The translations under genes were made by a program, and so were the position numbers. Below are positions 17,411-25,565 of a DNA stretch of 64,000 nucleotides, in pieces; position 1 is the first letter of the stretch; every line of letters starts with the position of its first letter. Source of the DNA: Streptosporangiales bacterium (GTDB lineage Bacteria > Actinomycetota > Actinomycetes > Streptosporangiales > WHST01); contig WHTA01000015.1 of the NCBI GenBank assembly GCA_009379825.1, positions 1 through 64,000 on the forward strand, read 5' to 3'. The notes beneath the pieces were generated by a model, which saw nothing but the letters and a program-made list of their open reading frames with translations, did no database searches and was not told the origin of the DNA.

Positions 17411-17712
17411 TGGACGGCGTAGCGCTGTTGACCGTGTTCGTCCTGGCCGCGTTCACCGGGTACGAGGTCATCTCGAAGGTGTCGTCGACGCTGCACACGC
17501 CGCTGATGTCCGGGTCCAACGCGATCAGCGGCATCGTTCTCGTCGGTACGGTGGCGATCGCCGCGCGGGTCGAGTCCACCGTCGGGTTCGTGTTCGCGTT
17601 GCTCGCGGTGACGCTGGCGACGGTGAACCTGGTCGGCGGTTTCGTGGTGACCGACCGGATGCTGCACATGTTCCGCGGCAGCCGCGGCGACCGGAAGCAG
17701 CCGCCGGCATGA
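17410..17712 (+). CDS. pntAB: NAD(P) transhydrogenase subunit alpha, small membrane part
   Basis: The 100-residue protein has three membrane segments: LLTVFVLAAFTGYEVISKV, AISGIVLVGTVAIAA and FVFALLAVTLATVNLVGGFVVTDRML. It corresponds to the C-terminal dII segment that is fused to PntA in enterobacteria and separate in actinobacteria. STLHTPLMSGSNAISG is the family's conserved loop. It forms the proton channel with PntB. Its start shares one base with the pntAA stop (TGATG), and its stop overlaps the pntB start by four bases. Confidence 0.95.
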   Translation: MDGVALLTVFVLAAFTGYEVISKVSSTLHTPLMSGSNAISGIVLVGTVAIAARVESTVGFVFALLAVTLATVNLVGGFVVTDRMLHMFRGSRGDRKQPPA

Positions 17713-19082
17713 ATGCCACGGGATCCTCGCTGGCGTACCTCCTCGCCGCGGTCTGTTTCATCGTCGCGCTCAAGGGTCTTTCTTCGCCGAAGCGGGCCCG
17801 ACTTGGCAACGTGATCGGTGCGGCCGGGGCCCTGGTGTCGCTGGTCGTCGTCTTCCTCGTCGAACGGCCGGAGCGGCTGGCGCCGATCCTCGCCGCGATC
17901 GTCGTCGGTGCGGCGATCGGTCTGGTCGCCGCCCGGCGGGTCGCGATGACCGGCATGCCGCAGATGGTGGCGATCTTCAACGGTGTCGGCGGCGCCGCGG
18001 GTGCGCTCATCGCGGTGCTGGAGATCTCGGAGGCGAGCGCGGCCGCCGCGGTGTCGCAACAGGTGGTGGCCGCGTTCACCGTGTTCATCGGCGCGGTCAC
18101 GTTCGCCGGGTCGGTGCTCACGTTCGCCAAGCTGCAGGAGCTGATGACCGGCCGGCCGGTCATCTTCCCCGGCGGCCGCTGGGTGTTCGGCACGCTGCTC
18201 GTCCTCGCGGTGGCCGGCGCGGTGTGGGTACCGCTCGGCGGTGCGCTGCCGGCCGCGCTGCCGCTGTTCGTGGTGAGCCTGGCGCTCGGCCTGATGCTCG
18301 TACTCCCGGTCGGCGGTGCGGACGTCCCCATCGTCATCTCGCTGCTGAACGCCTGCAGCGGCATCACCGTCGCGGCGAGTGGGTACGTCCTCGGCAACAC
18401 CCTGCTCATCGTCGCCGGCACGCTGGTCGGGGCGTCCGGCAGCCTGCTGACACAGATGATGGCGAAGGCGATGGGCCGGTCGCTGGCGAACATCCTGTTC
18501 GGCGCGTTCGCCGGCGGCTCCACGCTCGGCGACACCACCATGTCCGACCGGCCGGTGCGCTCTGCCGGCCCCGAGGACATCGCGATCCTGCTCGGCTACG
18601 CACGCAAGGTGATCGTCGCGCCCGGCTACGGGCTGGCCGTCGCGCAGGCGCAGCACGCGCTGAGCGACCTGGCGGACGAGCTGGAGGGGCGCGGCATCGA
18701 GGTGAGCTACGCGATCCACCCGGTGGCCGGCCGGATGCCCGGGCACATGAACGTGCTGCTCGCGGAGGCCGACGTGCCGTACGAGAAGCTCAAGGAGATG
18801 GACGTCATCAACCCCGAGTTCAAGACGGCGGACGTCGTCTTGGTGGTCGGTGCGAACGACGTGGTGAACCCGGCGGCACGTTCGGTGGAGGGCTCGCCGA
18901 TCTACGGCATGCCGATCCTCTCCGCCGACGAGGCGAGGTCGATCGTGTTCCTGAAGCGGTCGATGCGGCCCGGCTTCGCCGGGGTGGAGAACGAGCTGCT
19001 GCACGACGAGAAGACGACGCTGTTGTTCGGTGACGCGAAGGAGACGATCACGAAGCTCGTCGCCGCCGTCCGGGCCCTCTGA
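17709..19082 (+). CDS. pntB: NAD(P) transhydrogenase subunit beta
   Basis: The 457-residue protein has about nine membrane segments. The NADP(H)-binding dIII domain follows from about residue 280, with GYGLAVAQAQHALSDLADEL, HPVAGRMPGHMNVLLAEADVPY and DVVLVVGANDVVNPAA, all diagnostic of this subunit. The length is normal. It is coupled to pntAB through an ATGA overlap. The enzyme lies in the cytoplasmic membrane. The catabolic clusters around it do not obviously require it, so it is likely a housekeeping NADPH source. Confidence 0.96.
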   Translation: MNATGSSLAYLLAAVCFIVALKGLSSPKRARLGNVIGAAGALVSLVVVFLVERPERLAPILAAIVVGAAIGLVAARRVAMTGMPQMVAIFNGVGGAAGALIAVLEISEASAAAAVSQQVVAAFTVFIGAVTFAGSVLTFAKLQELMTGRPVIFPGGRWVFGTLLVLAVAGAVWVPLGGALPAALPLFVVSLALGLMLVLPVGGADVPIVISLLNACSGITVAASGYVLGNTLLIVAGTLVGASGSLLTQMMAKAMGRSLANILFGAFAGGSTLGDTTMSDRPVRSAGPEDIAILLGYARKVIVAPGYGLAVAQAQHALSDLADELEGRGIEVSYAIHPVAGRMPGHMNVLLAEADVPYEKLKEMDVINPEFKTADVVLVVGANDVVNPAARSVEGSPIYGMPILSADEARSIVFLKRSMRPGFAGVENELLHDEKTTLLFGDAKETITKLVAAVRAL

Positions 19083-19171
19083 TGCACGGGGACACGTCGA
19101 CAGTCTCGCTTACGGCCCATGTAGCAAGCGGGCACTTCCGCTGTTGACCGACGCAGGTGAGGATGGCAACC

Positions 19172-20083
19172 ATGAGTGTACGTTCCTGGCTGCTGCTCGG
19201 CCTGCTCGCGGGGATCTGGGGTTCGTCGTACCTGCTGATCGCGCTCGGCCTCACCGGCTTCGAGCCGGCGTTCGTGGCGTTCCTGCGGGTGTTCCTCGCC
19301 GCCGCCGTCGTCGTGCCGTTCGGCCTACGGCACTGGCGGACGCTGAGCGGCCATTGGCGGTCGCTGCCGCTGCTCGCGGCCACGCAGGTCGCGGTGCCGT
19401 TCGTCCTGATCAGTACGGCGGAGCAGCAGCTGGCGTCCGGTCTGGCCGGCGTGCTGGTGGCGAGCCAGCCGCTGTGGTTGGTCGTGCTGATGCCGCTGCT
19501 GCGGCAGGGCTGGCCGGCGCTGACCTCGATCGCGGGGACGGTCACCGGGTTCGTCGGTGTGGCCCTCGTGGTCGGCCCGAGCGGGTCGGGCGACGTCGAC
19601 CCGGCGGCCGTGGCCATGATGCTCGGCGCCGCGCTGTGCTACGCGTTCGGCGCGTGGTGGGCGAAGCGGACGATGACCGGTGTGCAGCCGCTCGCCCAGA
19701 CGGGCGCCACGCTGACCACGGCCACGGTGTTGATCGCGCCGGTGGCAGCGTTCCAGGTGCCGCACGAGCTGCACCTGGGGGCGTCCGCGGCCGTGGTGGT
19801 GCTCGCAGTGGTGGGCACCGGCGGCGCGTTCGTGATCTACAACCGGCTGATCAAGGACGCCGGCCCGGCCAGGGCGAGCCTGGTGTCGTACCTCGCACCC
19901 GCCGTCGCGCTCGGCTACGGCGCGACCATCCTGCACGAGCCGCTCGGCTGGAACAGCGTGCTCGGCCTCGCACTCATCCTGTCCGGCTCGTGGGTGTCCA
20001 GCCGTGCGCCCCTGCGCCGCCGGCGCGCGGCGGCCGAGGTGCCGGTGAAGGAGACCGCCGTCGCCGGCTGCACCGACCGGTGA
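19172..20083 (+). CDS. EamA/DMT superfamily transporter
   Basis: The 303-residue protein has ten membrane segments in two EamA repeats, the first starting LLGLLAGIWGSSYLLIALGL and the second near DPAAVAMMLGAALCYAFGAW. Such proteins usually export metabolites or amino acids. Three possible starts lie close together (19157 GTG, 19163 ATG, 19172 ATG). I chose 19172 because GGTGAGG is correctly spaced before it. It may be read through from pntB, 89 bp upstream. It converges on the FGGY kinase with a 4-bp gap. Confidence 0.88.
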   Translation: MSVRSWLLLGLLAGIWGSSYLLIALGLTGFEPAFVAFLRVFLAAAVVVPFGLRHWRTLSGHWRSLPLLAATQVAVPFVLISTAEQQLASGLAGVLVASQPLWLVVLMPLLRQGWPALTSIAGTVTGFVGVALVVGPSGSGDVDPAAVAMMLGAALCYAFGAWWAKRTMTGVQPLAQTGATLTTATVLIAPVAAFQVPHELHLGASAAVVVLAVVGTGGAFVIYNRLIKDAGPARASLVSYLAPAVALGYGATILHEPLGWNSVLGLALILSGSWVSSRAPLRRRRAAAEVPVKETAVAGCTDR

Positions 20084-20087
20084 CCGG

Positions 20088-21578
20088 TCAGCCGACGCCC
20101 TCGCGCTGGATCGCTGCAAGCGTGTGCGTGATGTCCTTGGTCGCCGGGTACAGGTCGCGGTACTGCTGGTAGAGCCGGTCGTACGCCTCCGCGTGCGCCG
20201 GGTTCGGCTCCACGACGTGCTCCACCGGGTTCCAGCGCTCGGTCTCCGGCTCGGTGACCGCGCGGCTGCCGAACGCGGCGAGGACCGCGTTGCCGTACGC
20301 CGCACCGACCGTGCTGCGCGGCAGCTGCTGCGGCTGCCCGATCACGTCGGACACGATCTGCGTCCACAGCCCGCCCTTCGTGCCGCCGCCGACGGCGACC
20401 AGCCGGCGCGCCTCGCCGCCAGCGTCGCCCATCGCCTCCAGGTTGTGGCGGACGCCGAACGCGGTCGCCTCGAGCGCGGCCCGGTAGAGGTGCTCCCTGC
20501 CGTGCCGCAGGGTGAGCCCGGCGACGACGCCGCGGGCGTCGGCGTCGAACAGGGGAGTGCGCTCGCCGGAGAAGTACGGCAGCATGACCAGCCCCTCGGC
20601 GCCGGGGCCGACGGCGCGCGCCTCCTCGACCAGGTCCTCGAACGGGCTGCCGGTGATGCGCCGCAGCCAGTCCGTCACGGCGCCCGAGGTGGCCATGCCC
20701 GCGGCCAGGTTGTACGTGTCGCGGAACGCGCCGCAGGTGCCCCACAGCGTCGGCCAGGTGAGCAGCGAGTCGGTGAGCTCGATGAGGAACATGGTGGTGC
20801 CGTACATGAGCATCACGTCGCCGCGGTGCTTCACGCCGACGCTCACCGACTCCGACCACGCGTCGATGGTGCCGGCGACGACCGGCACGCCGGCCGGCAG
20901 ACCGGTCGTCTCTGCGGCCTCGGCGGTGACGGTGCCGACGACGTCGCTCGGCCAGGCCAGCTCGGGCAGGGCCAGGTTGCCGGCCACGTCGGCGACCCAC
21001 TCCGGGATCCACGCCTGGGCCGTCGGGTCGTACAGCGGCGTGAACTGGCTGGCCGACGGGTGGTCGAGCACGTACGCGCCGGTCAGCCGCTGGGTGAGGA
21101 ACGAGTTCGACATGTGGACGTACGCGGTGCGCGCCCACACGTCCGGCTCGCGGTCGCGCACCCACCGCAGCTTCGGCCCGGCGGCCTGGGACGTCGGTAC
21201 GGCGCCGCAGCGCGCGCGGATGGTGTCGGCACCGTACTTCGCGGTGAGCTGGTCGATCTCCTCGCTGGCCCGGGTGTCGACGCCGTAGAGGATCGCCGGG
21301 CGCAGCGGGTCGCCGTCCGCGTCGCAGGGCAGCAGGCACGGGCCGATGCCGCTGACGCCGACGGCCACGACCTGGTGACCGTGTTGCATCAGCTCGCGGG
21401 TGATCTCGACGCAGTCGCCCCACCAGATGCGCTCTGCGTCGTGCTCGGCCCAGCCGGGTCGCGGCGTCGACATCTCGTGCTCGCGCACCGCGGTCGCCAG
21501 CACCTGACCGTCGAGGCCGACCAGTAGTCCCTTCGAGCTCAAGGTGCCGATATCCACACCGAGCACGACCTCAGTCAT
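20088..21578 (-). CDS. FGGY family carbohydrate kinase
   Basis: The 496-residue kinase starts VVLGVDIGTLSSKGLLVGLDG (phosphate-binding loop of the ASKHA fold). It has GTIDAWSESVSVGVKHRGDVMLMYGTT midway and the C-terminal GGGTKGGLWTQIVSDVIGQP signature. FGGY kinases phosphorylate sugars or polyols such as xylulose, ribulose or fuculose. Position last in the sugar operon, after an Rbs-type importer and far downstream of an isomerase-like gene, suggests a ketopentose substrate, D-ribulose if the arabinan assignment is right. A 117-bp gap separates it from the binding-protein gene. Sequence alone does not fix the sugar. Confidence 0.92.
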   Translation of the reverse strand: MTEVVLGVDIGTLSSKGLLVGLDGQVLATAVREHEMSTPRPGWAEHDAERIWWGDCVEITRELMQHGHQVVAVGVSGIGPCLLPCDADGDPLRPAILYGVDTRASEEIDQLTAKYGADTIRARCGAVPTSQAAGPKLRWVRDREPDVWARTAYVHMSNSFLTQRLTGAYVLDHPSASQFTPLYDPTAQAWIPEWVADVAGNLALPELAWPSDVVGTVTAEAAETTGLPAGVPVVAGTIDAWSESVSVGVKHRGDVMLMYGTTMFLIELTDSLLTWPTLWGTCGAFRDTYNLAAGMATSGAVTDWLRRITGSPFEDLVEEARAVGPGAEGLVMLPYFSGERTPLFDADARGVVAGLTLRHGREHLYRAALEATAFGVRHNLEAMGDAGGEARRLVAVGGGTKGGLWTQIVSDVIGQPQQLPRSTVGAAYGNAVLAAFGSRAVTEPETERWNPVEHVVEPNPAHAEAYDRLYQQYRDLYPATKDITHTLAAIQREGVG

Positions 21579-21695
21579 GACCCGTACCTACCCATCAACG
21601 CGTTGGCAACGGTCGCCGCACCCGCCGCGCGAGTGTCGTGCAGACGTGTGTATCACGGCACCATCACGCGGCGCATGCATGCGGCAGACCAGTAA

Positions 21696-22805
21696 CTATC
21701 CCTCGTCGCTGAAGTCGTACTTCTTGTACAGGCCCGCGGCGTTGTCCTGCGTCACCGTGGGGATGCCGAGCACCTGCTCCTTCTGCACCTTCTTGCCCTG
21801 CGCCAGCGCGTTGGCGGTCTTCGCCGCCTCTTCGGCGCCGGTGGGGTAGATGAACGTGCCGACCAGCTTGCCCTGCTGCACGGCGCGGATGCCGCCGTCG
21901 GGGATGGCCAGCCCGTCGGTGCCGATGAACTCGATGTCCTTCTCCATGCCCTTGCCGGCGGCCGCCTGGTAGGCGCCGAGCGCCATCGGGTCGTTCTCCG
22001 CGTAGACCAGGTCGATGTCGAGGTCCTGGGCGAGCCACTGGTTCATGATCCGGGTCGCGTCCGGCTTGAGCCACTTGGCTTCGCGCTTCTTGATGACCTT
22101 GATCTTCGAGTTCGACTCGATGCCCTCTTCGAACCCCTTCAGCCGGTCGATCTGCGGCTGGTTCGACAGGATGCCCTGCAGTACCACGACGTTGCCGCCG
22201 TCCGGCAGTTCCTTCGCGGCCAGCTCCCCGGCCTTGCGGCCCGCCTCGACGTTGCCGCCGTCCGGCAGTTCCTTCGCGGCCAGCTCCCCGGCCTTGCGGC
22301 CCGCCTCGACGTTGCCGCCGTCCGGCAGTTCCTTCGCGGCCAGCTCCCCGGCCTTGCGGCCCGCCTCGACGTTGTCGCCGCCGATGAACGACGAGTAGCA
22401 GTCGGTGTTGACCGTGCGGTCCAGGATGATGACGGGGATGTCCTTCTGGCACGCCTTCTCCACCGGCGGCGTCAGCGGTGCCGACTCGTTGGGGGAGACG
22501 ATCAGCACGTCCACGTTATTGGTGATGAAGTTCTGCACCTGCGACACCTGCTTGCCGCTGTCCTGCTGCGCGTCGGTGATGGGCAGCAGCTTCAGCTTCG
22601 GGTAGCGCTTCATGTAGTGCTGCAGCTGGATGTTGAGCTGGGCGCGGTACGGCTCGGCGTTGTTCGACTGGCTGTACCCGACGACGAGCTCGTCGGCGTT
22701 GGTGTCCTTGGCCACCGGTTCGTCGGTGGACGCACACCCGGTGACGGCCAGACCGGCGGCCAGGGCCAGGAAGGCGCCGGCGAGGCGCCTGCGGTTGGCA
22801 AACAT
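21696..22805 (-). CDS. Sugar ABC transporter substrate-binding lipoprotein (RbsB-like) with an internal triplication
   Basis: The 369-residue protein has a lipoprotein signal (LAAGLAVTGCAS) and a periplasmic-binding type I fold: VVGYSQSNNAEPYRAQLN, VDVLIVSPNESAPLTP, LVYAENDPMALGAYQAA and IEFIGTDGLAIPDGG. It would feed the ATPase-permease encoded just upstream. A 20-residue block, VEAGRKAGELAAKELPDGGN, occurs three times in a row around residues 142-204. Removing two copies gives 329 residues, the usual family length. The extra 40 residues fall in the helix after the first hinge crossing, so folding or binding may be impaired. The frame is kept. Confidence 0.9.
   Translation of the reverse strand: MFANRRRLAGAFLALAAGLAVTGCASTDEPVAKDTNADELVVGYSQSNNAEPYRAQLNIQLQHYMKRYPKLKLLPITDAQQDSGKQVSQVQNFITNNVDVLIVSPNESAPLTPPVEKACQKDIPVIILDRTVNTDCYSSFIGGDNVEAGRKAGELAAKELPDGGNVEAGRKAGELAAKELPDGGNVEAGRKAGELAAKELPDGGNVVVLQGILSNQPQIDRLKGFEEGIESNSKIKVIKKREAKWLKPDATRIMNQWLAQDLDIDLVYAENDPMALGAYQAAAGKGMEKDIEFIGTDGLAIPDGGIRAVQQGKLVGTFIYPTGAEEAAKTANALAQGKKVQKEQVLGIPTVTQDNAAGLYKKYDFSDEG
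22191..22380. repeat. Three tandem 60-bp copies inside the RbsB-like gene
   Basis: The 60-bp blocks 22201-22260, 22261-22320 and 22321-22380 are identical except for one base in the last (GTTGTCGCCG instead of GTTGCCGCCG). On the coding strand each adds 20 codons. Short homology (AACGTC next to a GGC codon) at both ends of the ancestral 60-bp segment would allow slippage or unequal exchange. Confidence 0.95.
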
Positions 22806-22832
22806 CGTTGTTCTGCCTCCTTGCTGGGGTTC

Positions 22833-23963
22833 CTATGACGCTCTGGGACGGAACAGCCGCCGGACGGTCGCGGTGGCCGACGAGATCAGGTCCGGGCGTT
22901 GCAGCACGACCGCGAGCACCACGATGCAGCCCTTGATGATGAGCTGCATGTTGTCGCTGACCGCGTTCAGGCCGAGGACGTTGTCGAGCAGGGTGAGGAT
23001 CAGCGCACCGACGAACGTGCCGATCATGCTGCCGCGGCCGCCCTTGAGCGCGGCGCCGCCGATCACGGCCGCGGCGATGGCGTCGAGCTCGTACATCTGG
23101 CCGGCCTGCGGGTCGGCCTGCGAGCTGTACGCGGCGTCGATCGGGCCGGCGAAGTCGGCGAGCATGCCGCACAAGGTGAACACGGCGATGCGGACGGCCG
23201 CGACGTTGACGCCGGAGAGCCTGGCCGCGGTCTCGTTGCCGCCCACGGCGTAGATGTGCCGGCCGAACTTGGTCTTCGTCAGGATGACGTGGAACACCGC
23301 CGCGGTGACGACGAACGCGAGCACCGGGTAGTACACACCGGCGCCGAGCACGCCTTCGAAGAGGTTCCTGCCCGGAGTGCCGAACAGCTGGAACTGCTCG
23401 GAGTGCGGCGTCAGCTCACCGTTGTCCTGCACGATCTCCGTGCCCACGCTGACGTTGTTGCTCATCTGCCTGTCGATGCCGCGGAAGATGGACAGCGTGG
23501 CGAGGGTCATCACGAACGGCTGGATGCGCAGCCAGGTGGTGCCCGCACCGTTGACGAACCCCATCGCCGCACCGACCAGCATGCACAGCGGCAGGATCAG
23601 CAGCGGGGACATGTCGGCCTCGGCGAGCAGCATGGCCGAGGTCATCGACGCGAGCGCGAGCATCGAGCCGACCGAGAGGTCGATGCCGGCGGCGAGGATC
23701 ACCAGTGTCTCGCCGATCGCGAGGATGCCGCGGGACGCGAACGCGCCGACCGCGTTGGTCAGGTTGCCCTGGGAGAGGAACACGGTGCCCTTGGTGGCGA
23801 TGCCCACCGCGAGCACGAGGATCAAACCGATGTAGCCCTGCACCGAGCCGAGTGCCGTGAGGACGCGTAGCCAGCGCTCTCTCGGCGGTTGCTCGACCAG
23901 GCTGGGGAGGTCGTCGCCGCCAGTGGGCGGCGCGTGCTGACCTTCGGTGGGTCCGGATATCAC
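22833..23963 (-). CDS. RbsC-like sugar permease, probable original separate gene
   Basis: A GTG at 23963 starts a 376-residue permease that is normal in length and in its membrane segments. In the unshifted frame the ATPase stop TGA overlaps this GTG (GTGA), a spacing seen for several gene pairs in this window. The permease could therefore still be made on its own by reinitiation, whatever happens to the fused frame. Function: membrane channel for the sugar delivered by the RbsB-like protein. Confidence 0.6.
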   Translation of the reverse strand: MISGPTEGQHAPPTGGDDLPSLVEQPPRERWLRVLTALGSVQGYIGLILVLAVGIATKGTVFLSQGNLTNAVGAFASRGILAIGETLVILAAGIDLSVGSMLALASMTSAMLLAEADMSPLLILPLCMLVGAAMGFVNGAGTTWLRIQPFVMTLATLSIFRGIDRQMSNNVSVGTEIVQDNGELTPHSEQFQLFGTPGRNLFEGVLGAGVYYPVLAFVVTAAVFHVILTKTKFGRHIYAVGGNETAARLSGVNVAAVRIAVFTLCGMLADFAGPIDAAYSSQADPQAGQMYELDAIAAAVIGGAALKGGRGSMIGTFVGALILTLLDNVLGLNAVSDNMQLIIKGCIVVLAVVLQRPDLISSATATVRRLFRPRAS

Positions 23964-25565
23964 TCCTCGGTTTCCTTCGTGGTCGGTGGGCCGGCATCGG
24001 TCAGCACGACCTCGCGGGCCATCGCGGCTTCCAGGAGCTTCTCCTGGGTGGCCCTCGGTGTGGTGGAACTCGCCGGTCAGCCGTCCGTCACACAGCACGA
24101 GGATCCGGTCGCACATGTTGAGCAGCTCGGGCAGCTCGGACGACACCATGAGGATGCCGGTGCCGGCGGCCGCCAGCCGCCGGATGAGCGCGTAGATCTC
24201 CGCCTTGGCGCCGACGTCGATGCCCCGGGTCGGCTCGTCCAGCAGCAGCATGGTGGGTTCGGTCAGCAGACACTTCGCCAGCACCACCTTCTGCTGGTTG
24301 CCGCCGGACAGCGTGGCGACCGGGCTGTTGGTGCTGCGGGTCTTCACCCGCAGCTCCTCGACCATGGCGTCGACGCGCGTCCGCTCGCGGCGGTTGCTGA
24401 CCCAGGGACCCACCCCGAACGACCGCAGCGCGGCGAGGCTCGCGTTGAACCGTACGGACGCGTCGAGTACCAGGCTCTGCGACTTGCGGTCCTCCGCGAC
24501 GAGCGCGAGCCCGCGCCTGATGGCGCGCCGCGGACTCGTCGGGCGGTACGGTCGCCCGTCGACGGCGAACGCCCCGTCGACCGCGGTGCCGGGGTGCCCG
24601 CCGTACACCGCTTCGAGCACCTCCGTGCGCCCGGCGCCCATCAGGCCGGCGAGGCCGACGATTTCGCCGGCGCCGACGTGGAAGCTCACGTCCCTGACCG
24701 GCATCCTGCCCACCCGCGGGTCGGGCGAGACGTGCAGGTGCTCGACGGTGAGCGCGGGTGCCTGCCCGCTGCCGGTGCGTTCGCCGCGCGGGAACAGCTC
24801 GCCGAGTGGGCGCCCGACCATCATCCGGATGAGCTCCGGCCTGGTGGTGTCCGCCATCGCCCTGGTGGCGATGTACTCGCCGTCGCGCATCACCGTGACG
24901 ACGTCCGCGATCTCGTAGAGCTCCTCCAGCCGGTGCGAGATGTAGACGACGGCGGCGCCGCGTGCGGTGAGGGTGCGGATCACCGTGAAGAGCGCCCGTA
25001 CCTCGGCGTCGGCGAGCGCCGACGTCGGCTCGTCCATCACGAGCACCCGCACGTTCAGCGACAGTGCCTTCGCCACCTCGACGAGCTGCTGCTCGGCCAC
25101 CTTCAACTGTCGCACCGGGCGCCGCGGCGGGATGTCCAGGCCGAGCTCGGTGAGCAGCTCGCGGGTGCGGGCGTCCATCAGCCGGCGGTCCAGCGTGCCG
25201 CGCGCGGTGCGCAGCTCGCGGCCGAGGAAGATGTTGTCCGCGATGGACAGCTCGGGCACCAGGTTGAGCTCCTGGTGGATCATCGCGATGCCGAGATCCT
25301 GGGCGTCCTTCGGTTGCCGGATCGCGGCGAGCTGGCCGTCGACCTCGATGACTCCGCCGTAGTCGGCGAAAACGCCGGCGAGCACGTTCATCAACGTGGA
25401 CTTGCCGGCACCGTTCTCACCGAGGATGGCGTGGACCTCACCTGCCCGTACGGTGAGGTCCACGGCCTGCAGCGCGTGCACGCCGGGGAACGACTTGGTG
25501 ATCCCCGACATCGCCAGGGTCACCGCCGCGTCGTCGCGCACTGCGCTCCCGCCGGTCTCGGGCAT
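22833..25565 (-). CDS. Sugar ABC transporter ATPase fused in frame to its permease (RbsA-RbsC type)
   Basis: One continuous 910-codon frame. Residues 1 to about 505 are a duplicated sugar ATPase: Walker A GENGAGKST, MIHQELNLVPELSIADNIFLGRE, MDEPTSALADAEV, then a second half with LSGGNQQKVVLAKCLL and LLDEPTRGIDVGAKAEIY. Residues from about 560 are an RbsC-like permease with ILAIGETLVILAAGIDLSVGSMLALA and IAAAVIGGAALKGGRGS. The roughly 30-residue linker is read in the wrong frame. Dropping one C/G pair at 24052-24054 would restore the normal ATPase ending (EATQEKLLEAAMAREV) and a TGA at 23960-23962. So the fusion arose by a one-base insertion or a sequencing error. Confidence 0.85.
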   Translation of the reverse strand: MPETGGSAVRDDAAVTLAMSGITKSFPGVHALQAVDLTVRAGEVHAILGENGAGKSTLMNVLAGVFADYGGVIEVDGQLAAIRQPKDAQDLGIAMIHQELNLVPELSIADNIFLGRELRTARGTLDRRLMDARTRELLTELGLDIPPRRPVRQLKVAEQQLVEVAKALSLNVRVLVMDEPTSALADAEVRALFTVIRTLTARGAAVVYISHRLEELYEIADVVTVMRDGEYIATRAMADTTRPELIRMMVGRPLGELFPRGERTGSGQAPALTVEHLHVSPDPRVGRMPVRDVSFHVGAGEIVGLAGLMGAGRTEVLEAVYGGHPGTAVDGAFAVDGRPYRPTSPRRAIRRGLALVAEDRKSQSLVLDASVRFNASLAALRSFGVGPWVSNRRERTRVDAMVEELRVKTRSTNSPVATLSGGNQQKVVLAKCLLTEPTMLLLDEPTRGIDVGAKAEIYALIRRLAAAGTGILMVSSELPELLNMCDRILVLCDGRLTGEFHHTEGHPGEAPGSRDGPRGRADRCRPTDHEGNRGVISGPTEGQHAPPTGGDDLPSLVEQPPRERWLRVLTALGSVQGYIGLILVLAVGIATKGTVFLSQGNLTNAVGAFASRGILAIGETLVILAAGIDLSVGSMLALASMTSAMLLAEADMSPLLILPLCMLVGAAMGFVNGAGTTWLRIQPFVMTLATLSIFRGIDRQMSNNVSVGTEIVQDNGELTPHSEQFQLFGTPGRNLFEGVLGAGVYYPVLAFVVTAAVFHVILTKTKFGRHIYAVGGNETAARLSGVNVAAVRIAVFTLCGMLADFAGPIDAAYSSQADPQAGQMYELDAIAAAVIGGAALKGGRGSMIGTFVGALILTLLDNVLGLNAVSDNMQLIIKGCIVVLAVVLQRPDLISSATATVRRLFRPRAS

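Noticed and set aside
20075-20089. Hairpin GACCGG-TGA-CCGGTC at the junction of the DMT transporter and FGGY kinase genes
   Set aside because: The 6-bp stem with a 3-base loop is weak and contains the stop codon. Not enough to call a terminator.
22191-22380. The 60-bp triplication as a text-line duplication artefact
   Set aside because: Sixty is also a common sequence line width, so this was considered. The copies are bordered by matching short homology in the gene, the frame is kept, and the last copy differs by one base, which fits a real slippage event. Raw reads are still needed to settle it.
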